Below are positions 44,555 to 52,114 of a DNA stretch of 64,000 nucleotides, one piece after another; within the stretch, counting starts at the first letter, position 1, and every line of letters begins with the position of its first letter. The stretch spans positions 6,643 through 70,642 of the forward strand of contig CAWEWR010000019.1 of the NCBI GenBank assembly GCA_963812675.1, read 5' to 3'. The notes under the pieces were generated by a model. It did no database searches. It was not told where the DNA came from and saw nothing but the letters and a program-made list of their open reading frames with translations. A program made the position numbers and the translations under genes. The stretch is from AP-15 sp963812675. GTDB lineage: Bacteria > Pseudomonadota > Alphaproteobacteria > ATCC43930 > CGMCC-115725.

Positions 44555-45376
44555 GTGCAAGCGTACGGGTCGGAGTTGCTCTATCGAGTTACCGAAGCCG
44601 GCACGGCGGAATGGAGCCTCGTGCTGATTGCGCCCGTCATCGGCAGCTTTCTCGGACTGCTCATTCGGCGTCTGCCGGACGGCTCGCCGATCGCTCGGGA
44701 CCGGTCACGGTGCGACAGTTGCGGTACCACGCTGCGTGTGCGCGACCTCGTGCCGATCCTCAGCTGGCTCGCTGCCGGTGGACGATGCCGTTATTGCCAG
44801 CAGCCTCTCGGGTGGTTCTACCCGGGGGTGGAGCTGGCTGCGTTGGCCGTCGCGCTTGCCGCTGTGCTGATCGATCGCGGGCAGCGCGCCTGGCTCGATT
44901 GTCTCCTCGGCTGGTGGCTTCTCTCCCTCGGATGGATCGACCTGCGCAGCTGGCTGTTGCCCGACCTCTTGACCCTACCGCTGATCATCGCCGGTCTTGC
45001 GGCCAGTTTCATATTCGATCCCGATCAGCTGGTGAACCGCGCTTTGGGTGCGGCGCTCGGCTATGTTAGCCTGGTGACGATCGCCGCCCTATACCGGGCA
45101 TTGCGCGGCCGCGAGGGGTTGGGCGGGGGCGACACCAAACTGCTGGCCGTCTCGGGTGCTTGGCTCGGCGCCGCCGCCCTGCCGCAGGTGGTTCTGCTCG
45201 CGGCGCTGTCGGCGCTCGCAGCCGCCGGCTTCCTGCGGCTCGCCGGCATTCGGCTGGGCATCCACTCGGCGTTGCCCTTCGGCCCCTTCCTCGCCCTCGC
45301 TACCTGGGTCTTGTGGCTACTCAGCCCATCGGTTGAGTTCAGCGCGGCCCCGTTGCCCTTCACAGGCCTGCAGTAA
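44555..45376 (+). CDS. gspO: Prepilin peptidase / N-methyltransferase (GspO/PilD type)
   Basis: 273 aa from GTG 44555, preceded by GGGGG. Aspartic membrane protease that cleaves and methylates the pseudopilins. N-terminal domain with both CxxC pairs (RCDSCGTT and CRYCQQ) and GSFLGLLIRRLPDG; the catalytic aspartates are in LGWIDLRSWLLPDLLTLPLI and GREGLGGGDTKLLAVSGAW (GxGD-type). About seven transmembrane segments. The frame is open upstream to 44216, but that part overlaps gspE antisense. It serves the convergent and divergent gsp pseudopilin genes around it. Confidence 0.93.
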   Translation: MQAYGSELLYRVTEAGTAEWSLVLIAPVIGSFLGLLIRRLPDGSPIARDRSRCDSCGTTLRVRDLVPILSWLAAGGRCRYCQQPLGWFYPGVELAALAVALAAVLIDRGQRAWLDCLLGWWLLSLGWIDLRSWLLPDLLTLPLIIAGLAASFIFDPDQLVNRALGAALGYVSLVTIAALYRALRGREGLGGGDTKLLAVSGAWLGAAALPQVVLLAALSALAAAGFLRLAGIRLGIHSALPFGPFLALATWVLWLLSPSVEFSAAPLPFTGLQ

Positions 45377-46113
45377 ATATAGAAGAAAAAACTCGATAAA
45401 GATCGAACGCTCGGTGACAAGCTGCGCATGGAAACCTGCTTTCCTAATAAAGGCGCTGAAAAGTTCGAGGTCGGAATCCGACGACACCATTACATACAGC
45501 CGACCTCCTGGTTTTAGGCGCTCGCGAGACTGGTCGAATAGAGCTGCTATGTCGCAATAGTGTGGGCCGGCGTGCCAGCCGCGATCGGCGAGATCACGCG
45601 GATTACCCGCATGTTTGGGGGACTCGACAGAATCACATCGAATAGCGGCCGCGGTGCGAGTGCCGAGAGCAGGTCGGAGCACAGAGCGCTGACGCGATCA
45701 TCGACACCATTGGCGCGCGCGTTTTCAGCGGCCGTCAATGTGGCGTTCGGATTGATATCGGCGGCGATCACGATTTCGGCGCCGGCGCGTGCCGCCGCGA
45801 GCGCGAGGATGCCTGATCCGGTTCCGACATCGGCAACGCGCTTGCCCCTCAGGTCGAGGTGACTGATGAATTCGGCAAAGTATTCGCTGCTGAGAAAAAA
45901 GCGCGGATGAAATACTGTGGGGTGCACGACGAGACGAAAGCCGCCGGCCCGTGTGATCCGGGTTCGCTGCCGGGCTAGAATTAGGTGATAGGCAAAGAAG
46001 TGAATCAGACGACGCAGGCAGCGGCGGAAGGGACCGTGCGGGGTACCTCGGCGGCCAAGGACGCCCACAGCCCTCCTTGCGTCGGTGACTTTGAGGACGT
46101 CATCCACGAGCAA
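45317..46113 (-). pseudogene. SAM-dependent methyltransferase (small-methyltransferase type), frameshifted
   Basis: The N-terminal part is in one frame: FRLVVHPTVFHPRFFLSSEY, RVADVGTGSGILALAAARAG, FDVILSSPPN. The rest is in another: KHAGNPRDLADRGWHAGPHY, RERLKPGGRLYVMVSSDSDL, SIFIEFFLLYLL. Adding one C to the C5 run (G5 at 45617-45621 on the + strand) gives an uninterrupted LSSPPKHAGNP, so a one-base deletion breaks it. Only TTG 46113 or GTG 46107 are available as starts, and the MITE-like repeat ends 38 bases upstream, so the N-terminus may also have been cut. The end overlaps the peptidase gene antisense. Confidence 0.8.
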
Positions 46114-46150
46114 CCGGATCCATAAATAAATGCTCCCGCAGCAAGTCGGC

Positions 46151-46312
46151 TAGTGCTCAGAACCATTCAGATGATTCAGCAGATCCCCCTTCTCGCTTTC
46201 CCGGCGAAAGCCGGGATCCACTTCTGCCGTGGGCACCGGCTTTCACCGGTGAAGCGGTATTGAGCGAGGTGCTTCATCTCCGGGTGAATCGTGTGAATGA
46301 CTCTGAACACTA
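46151..46312. mobile_element. MITE-like element, 162 bp, complete
   Basis: Imperfect terminal inverted repeats: TAGTGCTCAGAACCATTCA at 46151 and TGAATGACTCTGAACACTA ending at 46312, matching at about 24 of 30 positions when extended. Both ends lie within CTAG. Inside are two hairpins, CCCGGC/GCCGGG near 46199-46214 and CACCGG/CCGGTG near 46234-46251. No coding capacity. A second, left-truncated copy lies at 49.1 kb. Confidence 0.75.
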
Positions 46313-46314
46313 GG

Positions 46315-46968
46315 TCATAAATCGGTACGCTCTTCTTCTAGAACACGCCCAATTCGTCTGCGAGATTGGGCGCTTCGCATGAAGAGGATGTGCAAGTAAT
46401 GCCATAGCGAGCGGCTATGGGCAGGTCGCACATGGATATGGCCGTCCTGTGCGCACGGCGCGGTCAGCAGCCCTCGTAATTTAATCATCTCCCATGCGAA
46501 GGGGCTCCAATCGCGCCAAGCTTGTTGGGCCTCACGCAGCAGGACCCCGCTGACGACCTCGGGCGCCGCGCCGAAAATCTCGGGTATTCGATCCGACAGA
46601 CCATCATCACGCAAAACATTCCACTTCGAGAGGCCGCCCATGACCGGAGAGTCGAGGGCATAGACCACTCGGCTGACCCAGGCCTCGCGAATGCAATAAG
46701 CGCACATCGCGCAAGGCTCGATATTGCTATAAAGCGTGTAACGGCGAAGCCGCTCCCGACCGACCGCCCTCTGCGCCTGCGAAAGGGCGATGATCTCCGC
46801 GTGACGGCTCACGTCGCCGTCTCGAATGCAGCTGTTGATCCCTTCCGCCACGATTTGCCCGTCCAACGCGATCACCGTGCCAAACGGATATTCGCCTTTG
46901 CTCACCGCGATCCGCGACAGTTCGATGCAACGCGCCATCATTGCTTCGTCCGTTGCGTCGCATGACAT
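46315..46968 (-). CDS. Nucleoside/nucleobase deaminase (CMP/dCMP-type zinc-binding)
   Basis: About 217 aa from ATG 46968; methionines at 47007 and 47028 are alternatives and none has a clear ribosome-binding site. Cytidine-deaminase-like fold with the zinc/catalytic motifs DVSRHAEIIALSQAQ (HAE) and SNIEPCAMCAYCIREAWVSR (PCxxC), as in guanine deaminases and tRNA adenosine deaminases. VSKGEYPFGTVIALDGQIVA is the usual N-terminal strand. A 50-residue basic C-terminal tail (HSRSLWHYLHILFMRSAQSR) is unlike the family. The stop codon lies two bases from the MITE-like element. Confidence 0.85.
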   Translation of the reverse strand: MSCDATDEAMMARCIELSRIAVSKGEYPFGTVIALDGQIVAEGINSCIRDGDVSRHAEIIALSQAQRAVGRERLRRYTLYSNIEPCAMCAYCIREAWVSRVVYALDSPVMGGLSKWNVLRDDGLSDRIPEIFGAAPEVVSGVLLREAQQAWRDWSPFAWEMIKLRGLLTAPCAQDGHIHVRPAHSRSLWHYLHILFMRSAQSRRRIGRVLEEERTDL

Positions 46969-47296
46969 TTTTTGCAATGCCCCGCTGCTCGCGCGTAAGC
47001 GATCCATGGACCGGCCAGTCCCGATCACGGGGCATACCGACGAATGCTCTGCGGCGTCATGGTAGCCGTGAAGCCGGTTTCAGATGACCTGGAGATTGGG
47101 GGGCCGAATATCCGTTCGACGTGTTCGACGGCCTTGTTCATAGCCCTCCTCGCACTATGCACCCTAACGAACTGCGCGCCGATTAGTTCATTTGGTTCTA
47201 GGCTAAGAACCGGTTACGTCAGGGCACAGCTGCGGGTTGTTCGACGATATAAAGCGGCCAGGCGCATGTTCTCTCAGAGGGAAGCACGAGGGCATC

Positions 47297-47806
47297 ATGA
47301 GAAGATTCGGTCTGATCGTCGGAGCCGGCGCGCTGGCAATTGTTCTTCTGTTCGGGTTATGGGTTCTCAGCCGGCCCGAGCGCGGCATGACCGGCTCGGT
47401 CAGCACCCGCTTCCACCTGCTCGGGCCAAATGACAAAATCGTCGTCGACGGTTTTGACGACCCGAAGGTCGAGGGGGTCGCCTGCCACATCAGCCGGGCC
47501 CAAACCGGCGGCCTAAAGGGTGGGTTGGGCGTCGCGGAGGACACCAGTGATGCCGGCATCGCGTGCCGCCAGGTCGGGCCGATCAAAATCACCGGCGAAC
47601 TGAAAGACGGGTTTTCGATGAACGCCGCAGTCTCATCTTCAAGACGCTGCAAGTCGTCCGGTTTTTCGATCGCCAGCGCAACGTGCTGGTATACGTGGCC
47701 TATAGCGACCGCGTCATCGAGGGCAGCCTAAAAAAACAGCATCAGCAGCGTCCCCATCATGAATTGGCCCGGCACCCAGACCTCGGCAATTCCTCGCGTG
47801 CCGTGA
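47297..47806 (+). pseudogene. creA: CreA family protein with two homopolymer frameshifts
   Basis: CreA-family periplasmic protein of unknown function. Signal/anchor RRFGLIVGAGALAIVLLFGL, then the family core FDDPKVEGVACHISRAQTGG and SDAGIACRQVGPIKI. The frame then moves at a G3 run (47609-47611; one G missing) to VFDERRSLIFKTLQVVRFFD and NVLVYVAYSDRVIEGS, and moves again at an A7 run (47730-47736; one A extra) to NSISSVPIMNWPGTQTSAIP and a stop at 47806. With both corrected the gene is complete and normal in length (about 170 aa). Two compensating homopolymer errors in one gene make sequencing error a serious possibility. Confidence 0.82.
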
Positions 47807-47959
47807 CGCCCGCAGCCCGCCCGTAGCGGAACTCAGCGGCAAGACTCATGGTTCTACTTGCAGTCGGGAGGATGACCCGCTCGGACAACAAATAGTGAAG
47901 CGAGCTGATCGAGCGACAAGCCGATCTTGGGCGAGCCGCTTCTCATGAGGACCGCGCGC

Positions 47960-49171
47960 ATGACCACCACGGATTTGCGTACAGATGTCCCCTTTGGCCG
48001 GGCGGAGCACACCCCCTGGTGGGCCGTCGCGTTTGCCGCTCTGCTGCTCGCCGTCAGTTTCGGCCAGCGCCGGGTCGGCAAGGAGACGGCCCGGACCGGG
48101 GATCGTGCAGCGTTGGAAACCGGCCGTGGGCGATCCGCCGACACACCCTCGGAGATTCCAGTCCACGGGTGGAAGGATATTCTTCTGCGGGTCTATCACG
48201 GTATTTCGGAAGACCGCATTCTGTTGGTCGCAGCCGGTGTGACCTTTTATCTTCTGCTGTCCATTTTCCCCGGGATCGCGGCTCTATACTCCATCTACGG
48301 ACTCTTCGCCGATCCGGCAGATATTGCGGGTCACCTCGACGGGCTGGCCAATGTCGCGCCGGGTGGTGCCATCGACTTGCTGCGTGAGGACATGACCCGG
48401 CTCGCCTCAAACGGGGGGACGACGCTCGGCATCGGTTTTCTGGTGAGCCTTGCCGTCTCGTTGTGGAGCACCAATTCCGGGGTTAGCGCAATTTTCGATG
48501 CTTTGAATATTGTCTGCGAAGAAAAAGAGAAGCGCGGATTGATCGGATTTTATTTCACCACGCTCACCTTTACGTTAGCCTCTGTTGCTTTTATCCTTTT
48601 GGCAATTGCAGTAGTTGTGCTTTTGCCGGTAGTGTTGAACTTCATTCCGCTGCCGGGCGGAACGGACCTGCTCGTAAAGATCGCACGGTGGCCAATACTT
48701 TTCGTGCTCGCCGCGTTGGCGCTGGCTGCGCTCTACCGGTACGGCCCGAGCCGCGCCAAGGCACGCTGGCGTTGGATCACTTGGGGCAGTGCGTTTGCCA
48801 CGGTGATGTGGATTGCCGCTTCAGTGCTTTTCTCGTGGTACGTGGCGAATTTCGGCAGCTACAACAAGACCTATGGGTCGCTCGGCGCGATCATTGGTTT
48901 CATGACGTGGATCTGGATCTCGATCATCGTTGTTTTGGTCGGCGCAAAAATCGACGCCGAGATGGAGGATCAGACCGCGCGCGAAACGACCGCCGGCCAG
49001 CCCAAGCCGCTCGGGATGCGCGGCGCGCGGATGGCTGATACGGTCGGCCCAGTTGATTTCAGCTCGACGCCCCGGCTTTCCCGGCGAGGGCCGGGATCCA
49101 CTTTTGCCATAAGCACCGGCTTTCGCCGGTGTAGCGGGATTTGGCATGCGCGATGGTGCGTCAATGCCTGA
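47960..49171 (+). CDS. YihY/BrkB-family inner-membrane protein with MITE-derived C-terminus
   Basis: 403 aa from ATG 47960 (AGGA nine bases upstream). A short N-terminal hydrophobic segment, then the six-helix YihY core: GWKDILLRVYHGISEDRILL, VTFYLLLSIFPGIAALYSIY, SLWSTNSGVSAIFDALNIVC, ASVLFSWYVANFGSYNKTYG, LGAIIGFMTWIWISIIVVLV. Family function is unsettled (formerly misnamed ribonuclease BN). The native end is probably near RGARMADTVGPV; the last 32 codons (49074-49171) come from the second MITE-like copy and read in one frame to its internal TGA. Confidence 0.9.
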   Translation: MTTTDLRTDVPFGRAEHTPWWAVAFAALLLAVSFGQRRVGKETARTGDRAALETGRGRSADTPSEIPVHGWKDILLRVYHGISEDRILLVAAGVTFYLLLSIFPGIAALYSIYGLFADPADIAGHLDGLANVAPGGAIDLLREDMTRLASNGGTTLGIGFLVSLAVSLWSTNSGVSAIFDALNIVCEEKEKRGLIGFYFTTLTFTLASVAFILLAIAVVVLLPVVLNFIPLPGGTDLLVKIARWPILFVLAALALAALYRYGPSRAKARWRWITWGSAFATVMWIAASVLFSWYVANFGSYNKTYGSLGAIIGFMTWIWISIIVVLVGAKIDAEMEDQTARETTAGQPKPLGMRGARMADTVGPVDFSSTPRLSRRGPGSTFAISTGFRRCSGIWHARWCVNA

Positions 49172-49199
49172 TGAATTGTGTGAATGACTCTGAGCACTA
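49074..49199. mobile_element. MITE-like element, second copy, left end missing
   Basis: Shares the two internal hairpins and GGATCCACTT segment with the 46.2 kb copy and ends with the same right terminal repeat, TGAATGACTCTGAGCACTA (49181-49199), again within CTAG. Identity starts near 49074 inside the YihY-type gene; the left terminal repeat is absent, so it was cut or recombined there. Confidence 0.75.
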
Positions 49200-49210
49200 G
49201 TTTTGCCGAC

Positions 49211-49597
49211 CTAGTTTTGCCGGGCGAGCACGGTTTTTACAGTATTGGTGACCGTCGCCAGCTTGAATGGTTTGCGCAAGAAAGCGGTATACATGCCGCG
49301 CGCGGCTTCGGCGACGGCGCTTTCGGGGAGCGAACTCATGAACACCGCGGGGACGTTGCGGTAGGCCGGATCTTCCTTCATGGCCTTGAGTAGGGCGGGC
49401 CCGTCCATTATCGGCATCATGAAGTCGACGAGGACGAGGTCGGGCCGCCTTTTGCCGAGGAGCTCCAACCCTTGCCGGCCGTTGACTGCCGTCATCACTT
49501 CGTGCCCGGCGTCGGCCAATACGGATTGGAGGACCTCGGCAACCCTGAATTCGTCGTCGACCACCAAGATGAGCGCCACCCTAATCCTCACTGCCAT
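49211..49597 (-). CDS. Single-domain response regulator (CheY-like receiver)
   Basis: 128 aa receiver domain without an output domain. Acid pocket D14/D15 in LILVVDDEFRVAEVLQSVLA, phosphoacceptor D58 in DLVLVDFMMPIMDGPALLKA, Ser/Thr switch in VPAVFMSSLPES and K109 in FLRKPFK. Start ATG 49597; the open frame further upstream overlaps the kinase gene and is not protein-like. It lies 112 bases downstream of the histidine kinase gene and is probably its partner. Confidence 0.92.
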   Translation of the reverse strand: MAVRIRVALILVVDDEFRVAEVLQSVLADAGHEVMTAVNGRQGLELLGKRRPDLVLVDFMMPIMDGPALLKAMKEDPAYRNVPAVFMSSLPESAVAEAARGMYTAFLRKPFKLATVTNTVKTVLARQN

Positions 49598-49709
49598 GCC
49601 CGGTGGCCTGGCGCCCTGACCGGGCCTTGATACACCGGGCCCTGATACCCGTCTTGCCGCACCACCTGCGCCAGAATTTCCTCTGCCGCGGTCGAATCCG
49701 GCTCGATGA

Positions 49710-50513
49710 CTATGCCCGCAGCGGCAATCTGACGCTGAACGCCGAACCGGCACCCCGGCGGCTCGCAACGCTGATCTCTCCCCGCATAGCGCGCACCAGC
49801 TGGCGCGTGACCCACAGGCCAACGCCAAACCCCCCATTGGGGTTCGCTCGACGGGAGCGGGCAAAGCGCTCGAAAATCAGCGCCTGGTCGCAATCCGAGA
49901 TGCCGACGCCCTCGTCGCGAACCGACAGCCGGGCCACCCCGCCATCGCTCGCCAACGAGACCTCGACGGGCCGCCCCGGTCCGAATCGAATGGCATTGGA
50001 GAGCAGATTTTCCAAGATCTGCTCGACCGCCATTGGGTCGCATAATGCGCTCACCCCGTCCTCGACGGTAATTCGAACCTGGCAGCCGGCACTCTCGGCC
50101 AACGGCAGCATGTTCTCGGTGACCTGACGGATCAGCGCCGAGAGGTCGACCTCGGCGGTTTGCAGGTTCAGTTTTCCGGAACTGACGCGGGCGACCTCGA
50201 GGAGGCTCGTCGCCCGCCGCAGATATGCATTGACCAGCCCTTCGAGCAGTTCGAGGCCGTGCAACAGCCCGGCCGGCACACCTCCCGACATCTGACGCGC
50301 CCTCGCCAACAGCAGCTCCAGCCGCGCACTGATCGGCGTCATCGGGTTGCGCAGCTCGTGGGCAGCGATCAGTAGGAAATCGTCGCGCGCCCGCAGCTCG
50401 GCTTCCAGATCGGCGACGCGCGCCGCCAGCGCCGCTTCGCGAACCCGCGGGCCCTTCGCCGGGGGCATTCTGCCCACCGCTTTTCGATCTTGTCGCTTTC
50501 GCCGAAGTTTCAT
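49710..50513 (-). CDS. Sensor histidine kinase, soluble, no sensor domain
   Basis: 267 aa from ATG 50513. A short basic N-terminus and coiled coil, then HisKA with the phosphoacceptor in LLIAAHELRNPMTPISARLE, and HATPase_c with the N box ILENLLSNAIRFGPGRPVEV, G1 VRDEGVGIS, F box LIFERFARS and G2 GGFGVGLWVTRQLV. It has no transmembrane segment or PAS/GAF domain, so input must come from a partner or the coiled-coil region. It precedes the CheY-like regulator gene on the same strand. AA and CTT-rich tandem repeats lie 70 bases upstream. Confidence 0.92.
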   Translation of the reverse strand: MKLRRKRQDRKAVGRMPPAKGPRVREAALAARVADLEAELRARDDFLLIAAHELRNPMTPISARLELLLARARQMSGGVPAGLLHGLELLEGLVNAYLRRATSLLEVARVSSGKLNLQTAEVDLSALIRQVTENMLPLAESAGCQVRITVEDGVSALCDPMAVEQILENLLSNAIRFGPGRPVEVSLASDGGVARLSVRDEGVGISDCDQALIFERFARSRRANPNGGFGVGLWVTRQLVRAMRGEISVASRRGAGSAFSVRLPLRA

Positions 50514-50581
50514 CAAAACCTCTGGCAAGGCCGCTTGCGCTTTTCCAGCCCGAACCCCTGCCCTCTTCCCGCAGCAACGCC

Positions 50582-50637
50582 GGCAATCTTGAAACAAGCC
50601 GGCAATCTTGAAACAAGCCCGCAATCTTGAAACAAGA
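50582..50637. repeat. Three tandem copies of a 19-bp unit
   Basis: GGCAATCTTGAAACAAGCC occurs at 50582-50600 and 50601-50619, with a third slightly diverged copy (CGCAATCTTGAAACAAGAA) at 50620. Located upstream of the histidine kinase gene. Each unit contains CTTGAAACAAG, itself a near palindrome. Confidence 0.8.
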
Positions 50638-50761
50638 ACGAGCCGGCCCGCGTTCCGCCGCTCCGACGGAATGCGGACGGTCGCTCGAACAGGGTTGTCG
50701 CGATCCCGGCGACCCCTTGACCGCGCTGCCGGCCCACATGATCTTGAGCGATCCCGCTTGC

Positions 50762-50848
50762 GGATGGGTGGCCGAGCGGTTTAAGGCACCGGTCTTGAAA
50801 ACCGGCGTGCCCGCAAGGGTACCGTGGGTTCGAATCCCACCCCATCCG
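50762..50848 (+). tRNA. tRNA-Ser (TGA)
   Basis: 87-nt cloverleaf with a long variable arm as in serine tRNAs: acceptor GGATGGG (50762-50768) paired with CCCATCC (50841-50847), anticodon loop CTTGAAA with anticodon TGA between CCGG stems, variable arm GTGCCCGCAAGGGTACC, T-arm GTGGG-TTCGAAT-CCCAC, discriminator G. CCA is not encoded. Confidence 0.97.
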
Positions 50849-51178
50849 TTTTCGCCGCCGCCACGGCAACGCAACCCAGAATTGCATCGCTAAAGCGTTG
50901 CTGCTGCACCTGCAGCAAGTCTGCAGCGAACCTTCTCCTCAGAGTTGCAAGGCCGAGGGGTCCCCAAGCGCCGGCGGCGCCGGTCATCCCCGGAACTGTC
51001 CTCGCATGAATATGCAATGACAAAAAGGCAATTTTGAGATGTTGCTTGCCGCGGCACCCTTGGGTTCCCCGCGAGAGGAATTGTAAACCCTTGCATGGGC
51101 ATGCCATCGCGGCCGTGAGGTTGACGTTTCGTCAGCTTTTCTCCGGTAAGCACATTTGCCCAAAGCAACGGAGGTCCT
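50849..51178. other. Intergenic region upstream of cysD
   Basis: 330 bases between tRNA-Ser and cysD, no gene. It contains a GCTGCTGCACCTGCAGC imperfect palindrome near 50900 and, just before cysD, GGAGG at 51170-51174. The cysD promoter should lie here. I saw no SAM-riboswitch-like fold by eye. Confidence 0.45.
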
Positions 51179-52114
51179 TTGTCCATCATTGCCGACCCCA
51201 CGGCGCCGGCGCGCCTCCGGGCCAATCATCTGAAGCGGCTCGAAGCAGAGTCGATCGGCATCATGCGCGAGGTTGCGGCGGAGTTCCGCAACCCCGTAAT
51301 GCTCTACTCGATCGGCAAGGATTCGAGCGTGATGCTGCACTTGGCGCGCAAAGCATTCTTTCCCGGCAAGCCGCCGTTCCCGCTGCTTCACATCGATACC
51401 GGATGGAAGTTTCGCGAGATGATCGCGTTCCGCGACGAGACCGCGCGCGAGCTGGGTCTCGATCTCCTCGTCCACACCAACGAGGAAGGGAGGGCGCGCG
51501 GCATCAACCCGATCACCTCGGGCTCGGCGTTGCATACCGCGGTCATGAAGACCGAGGCCCTGAAGCAGGCGCTCGACCGCCACGCCTTCGATGCGGCGTT
51601 CGGCGGCGCGCGGCGCGACGAGGAGAAGAGCCGCGCCAAGGAGCGCATCTTCTCGCTGCGCAACGCCGAGCATGGCTGGAACCCGAAGAACCAGCGGCCC
51701 GAGCTCTGGCGCCTCTACAACACGCGGCTGCGTCAAGGCGAGTCTATGCGGGTCTTTCCACTGTCGAATTGGACCGAGCTCAACGTCTGGGAGTATGTCG
51801 CGGCGGAACAGATTCCCGTCGTGCCGCTCTATTTCGCCAATCTCCGGCCGGTGGTTAGACGCGATGGCGTTCTGATCATGGTCGACGACGACCGTTTGCC
51901 GCTCGAGCCTGGCGAGCGCCCCGAAATGCGCCTCGTCCGCTTCCGCACTTTGGGATGCTATCCCTTGACGGGCGCTATCGAGTTGGCGGCGACCACACCG
52001 CGGGACATCGTCGAGGAATTGCGCCAGTCGCGCCACTCGGAGCGGCAAGGGCGGCTGATCGACAATGACGAAGAAGCCGCAATGGAACGCAAGAAGCGCG
52101 AGGGCTATTTCTAA
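51179..52114 (+). CDS. cysD: Sulfate adenylyltransferase subunit 2
   Basis: 311 aa. PAPS-reductase-fold subunit of ATP sulfurylase; with CysN it makes adenylylsulfate from sulfate and ATP. PP-loop NPVMLYSIGKDSSVMLHLAR, then FPLLHIDTGWKFREMIAFRD, FDAAFGGARRDEEKSRAKER and LSNWTELNVWEYVAAEQIPV, all typical. The start is TTG 51179 with GGAGG four bases upstream; no nearer ATG exists until residue 25. The stop overlaps the cysN start (TAATG), the usual cysDN coupling. Confidence 0.96.
   Translation: MSIIADPTAPARLRANHLKRLEAESIGIMREVAAEFRNPVMLYSIGKDSSVMLHLARKAFFPGKPPFPLLHIDTGWKFREMIAFRDETARELGLDLLVHTNEEGRARGINPITSGSALHTAVMKTEALKQALDRHAFDAAFGGARRDEEKSRAKERIFSLRNAEHGWNPKNQRPELWRLYNTRLRQGESMRVFPLSNWTELNVWEYVAAEQIPVVPLYFANLRPVVRRDGVLIMVDDDRLPLEPGERPEMRLVRFRTLGCYPLTGAIELAATTPRDIVEELRQSRHSERQGRLIDNDEEAAMERKKREGYF

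Noticed and set aside
50582..50637. Tandem repeats as a possible CRISPR
   Set aside because: The repeats are contiguous with no spacers and only three units; no cas gene in the window.
49588..50874. Long minus-strand frame across the histidine kinase gene and tRNA-Ser
   Set aside because: Runs through a tRNA on the opposite strand and has Arg/Gly-rich shadow composition; the kinase frame has all catalytic motifs.
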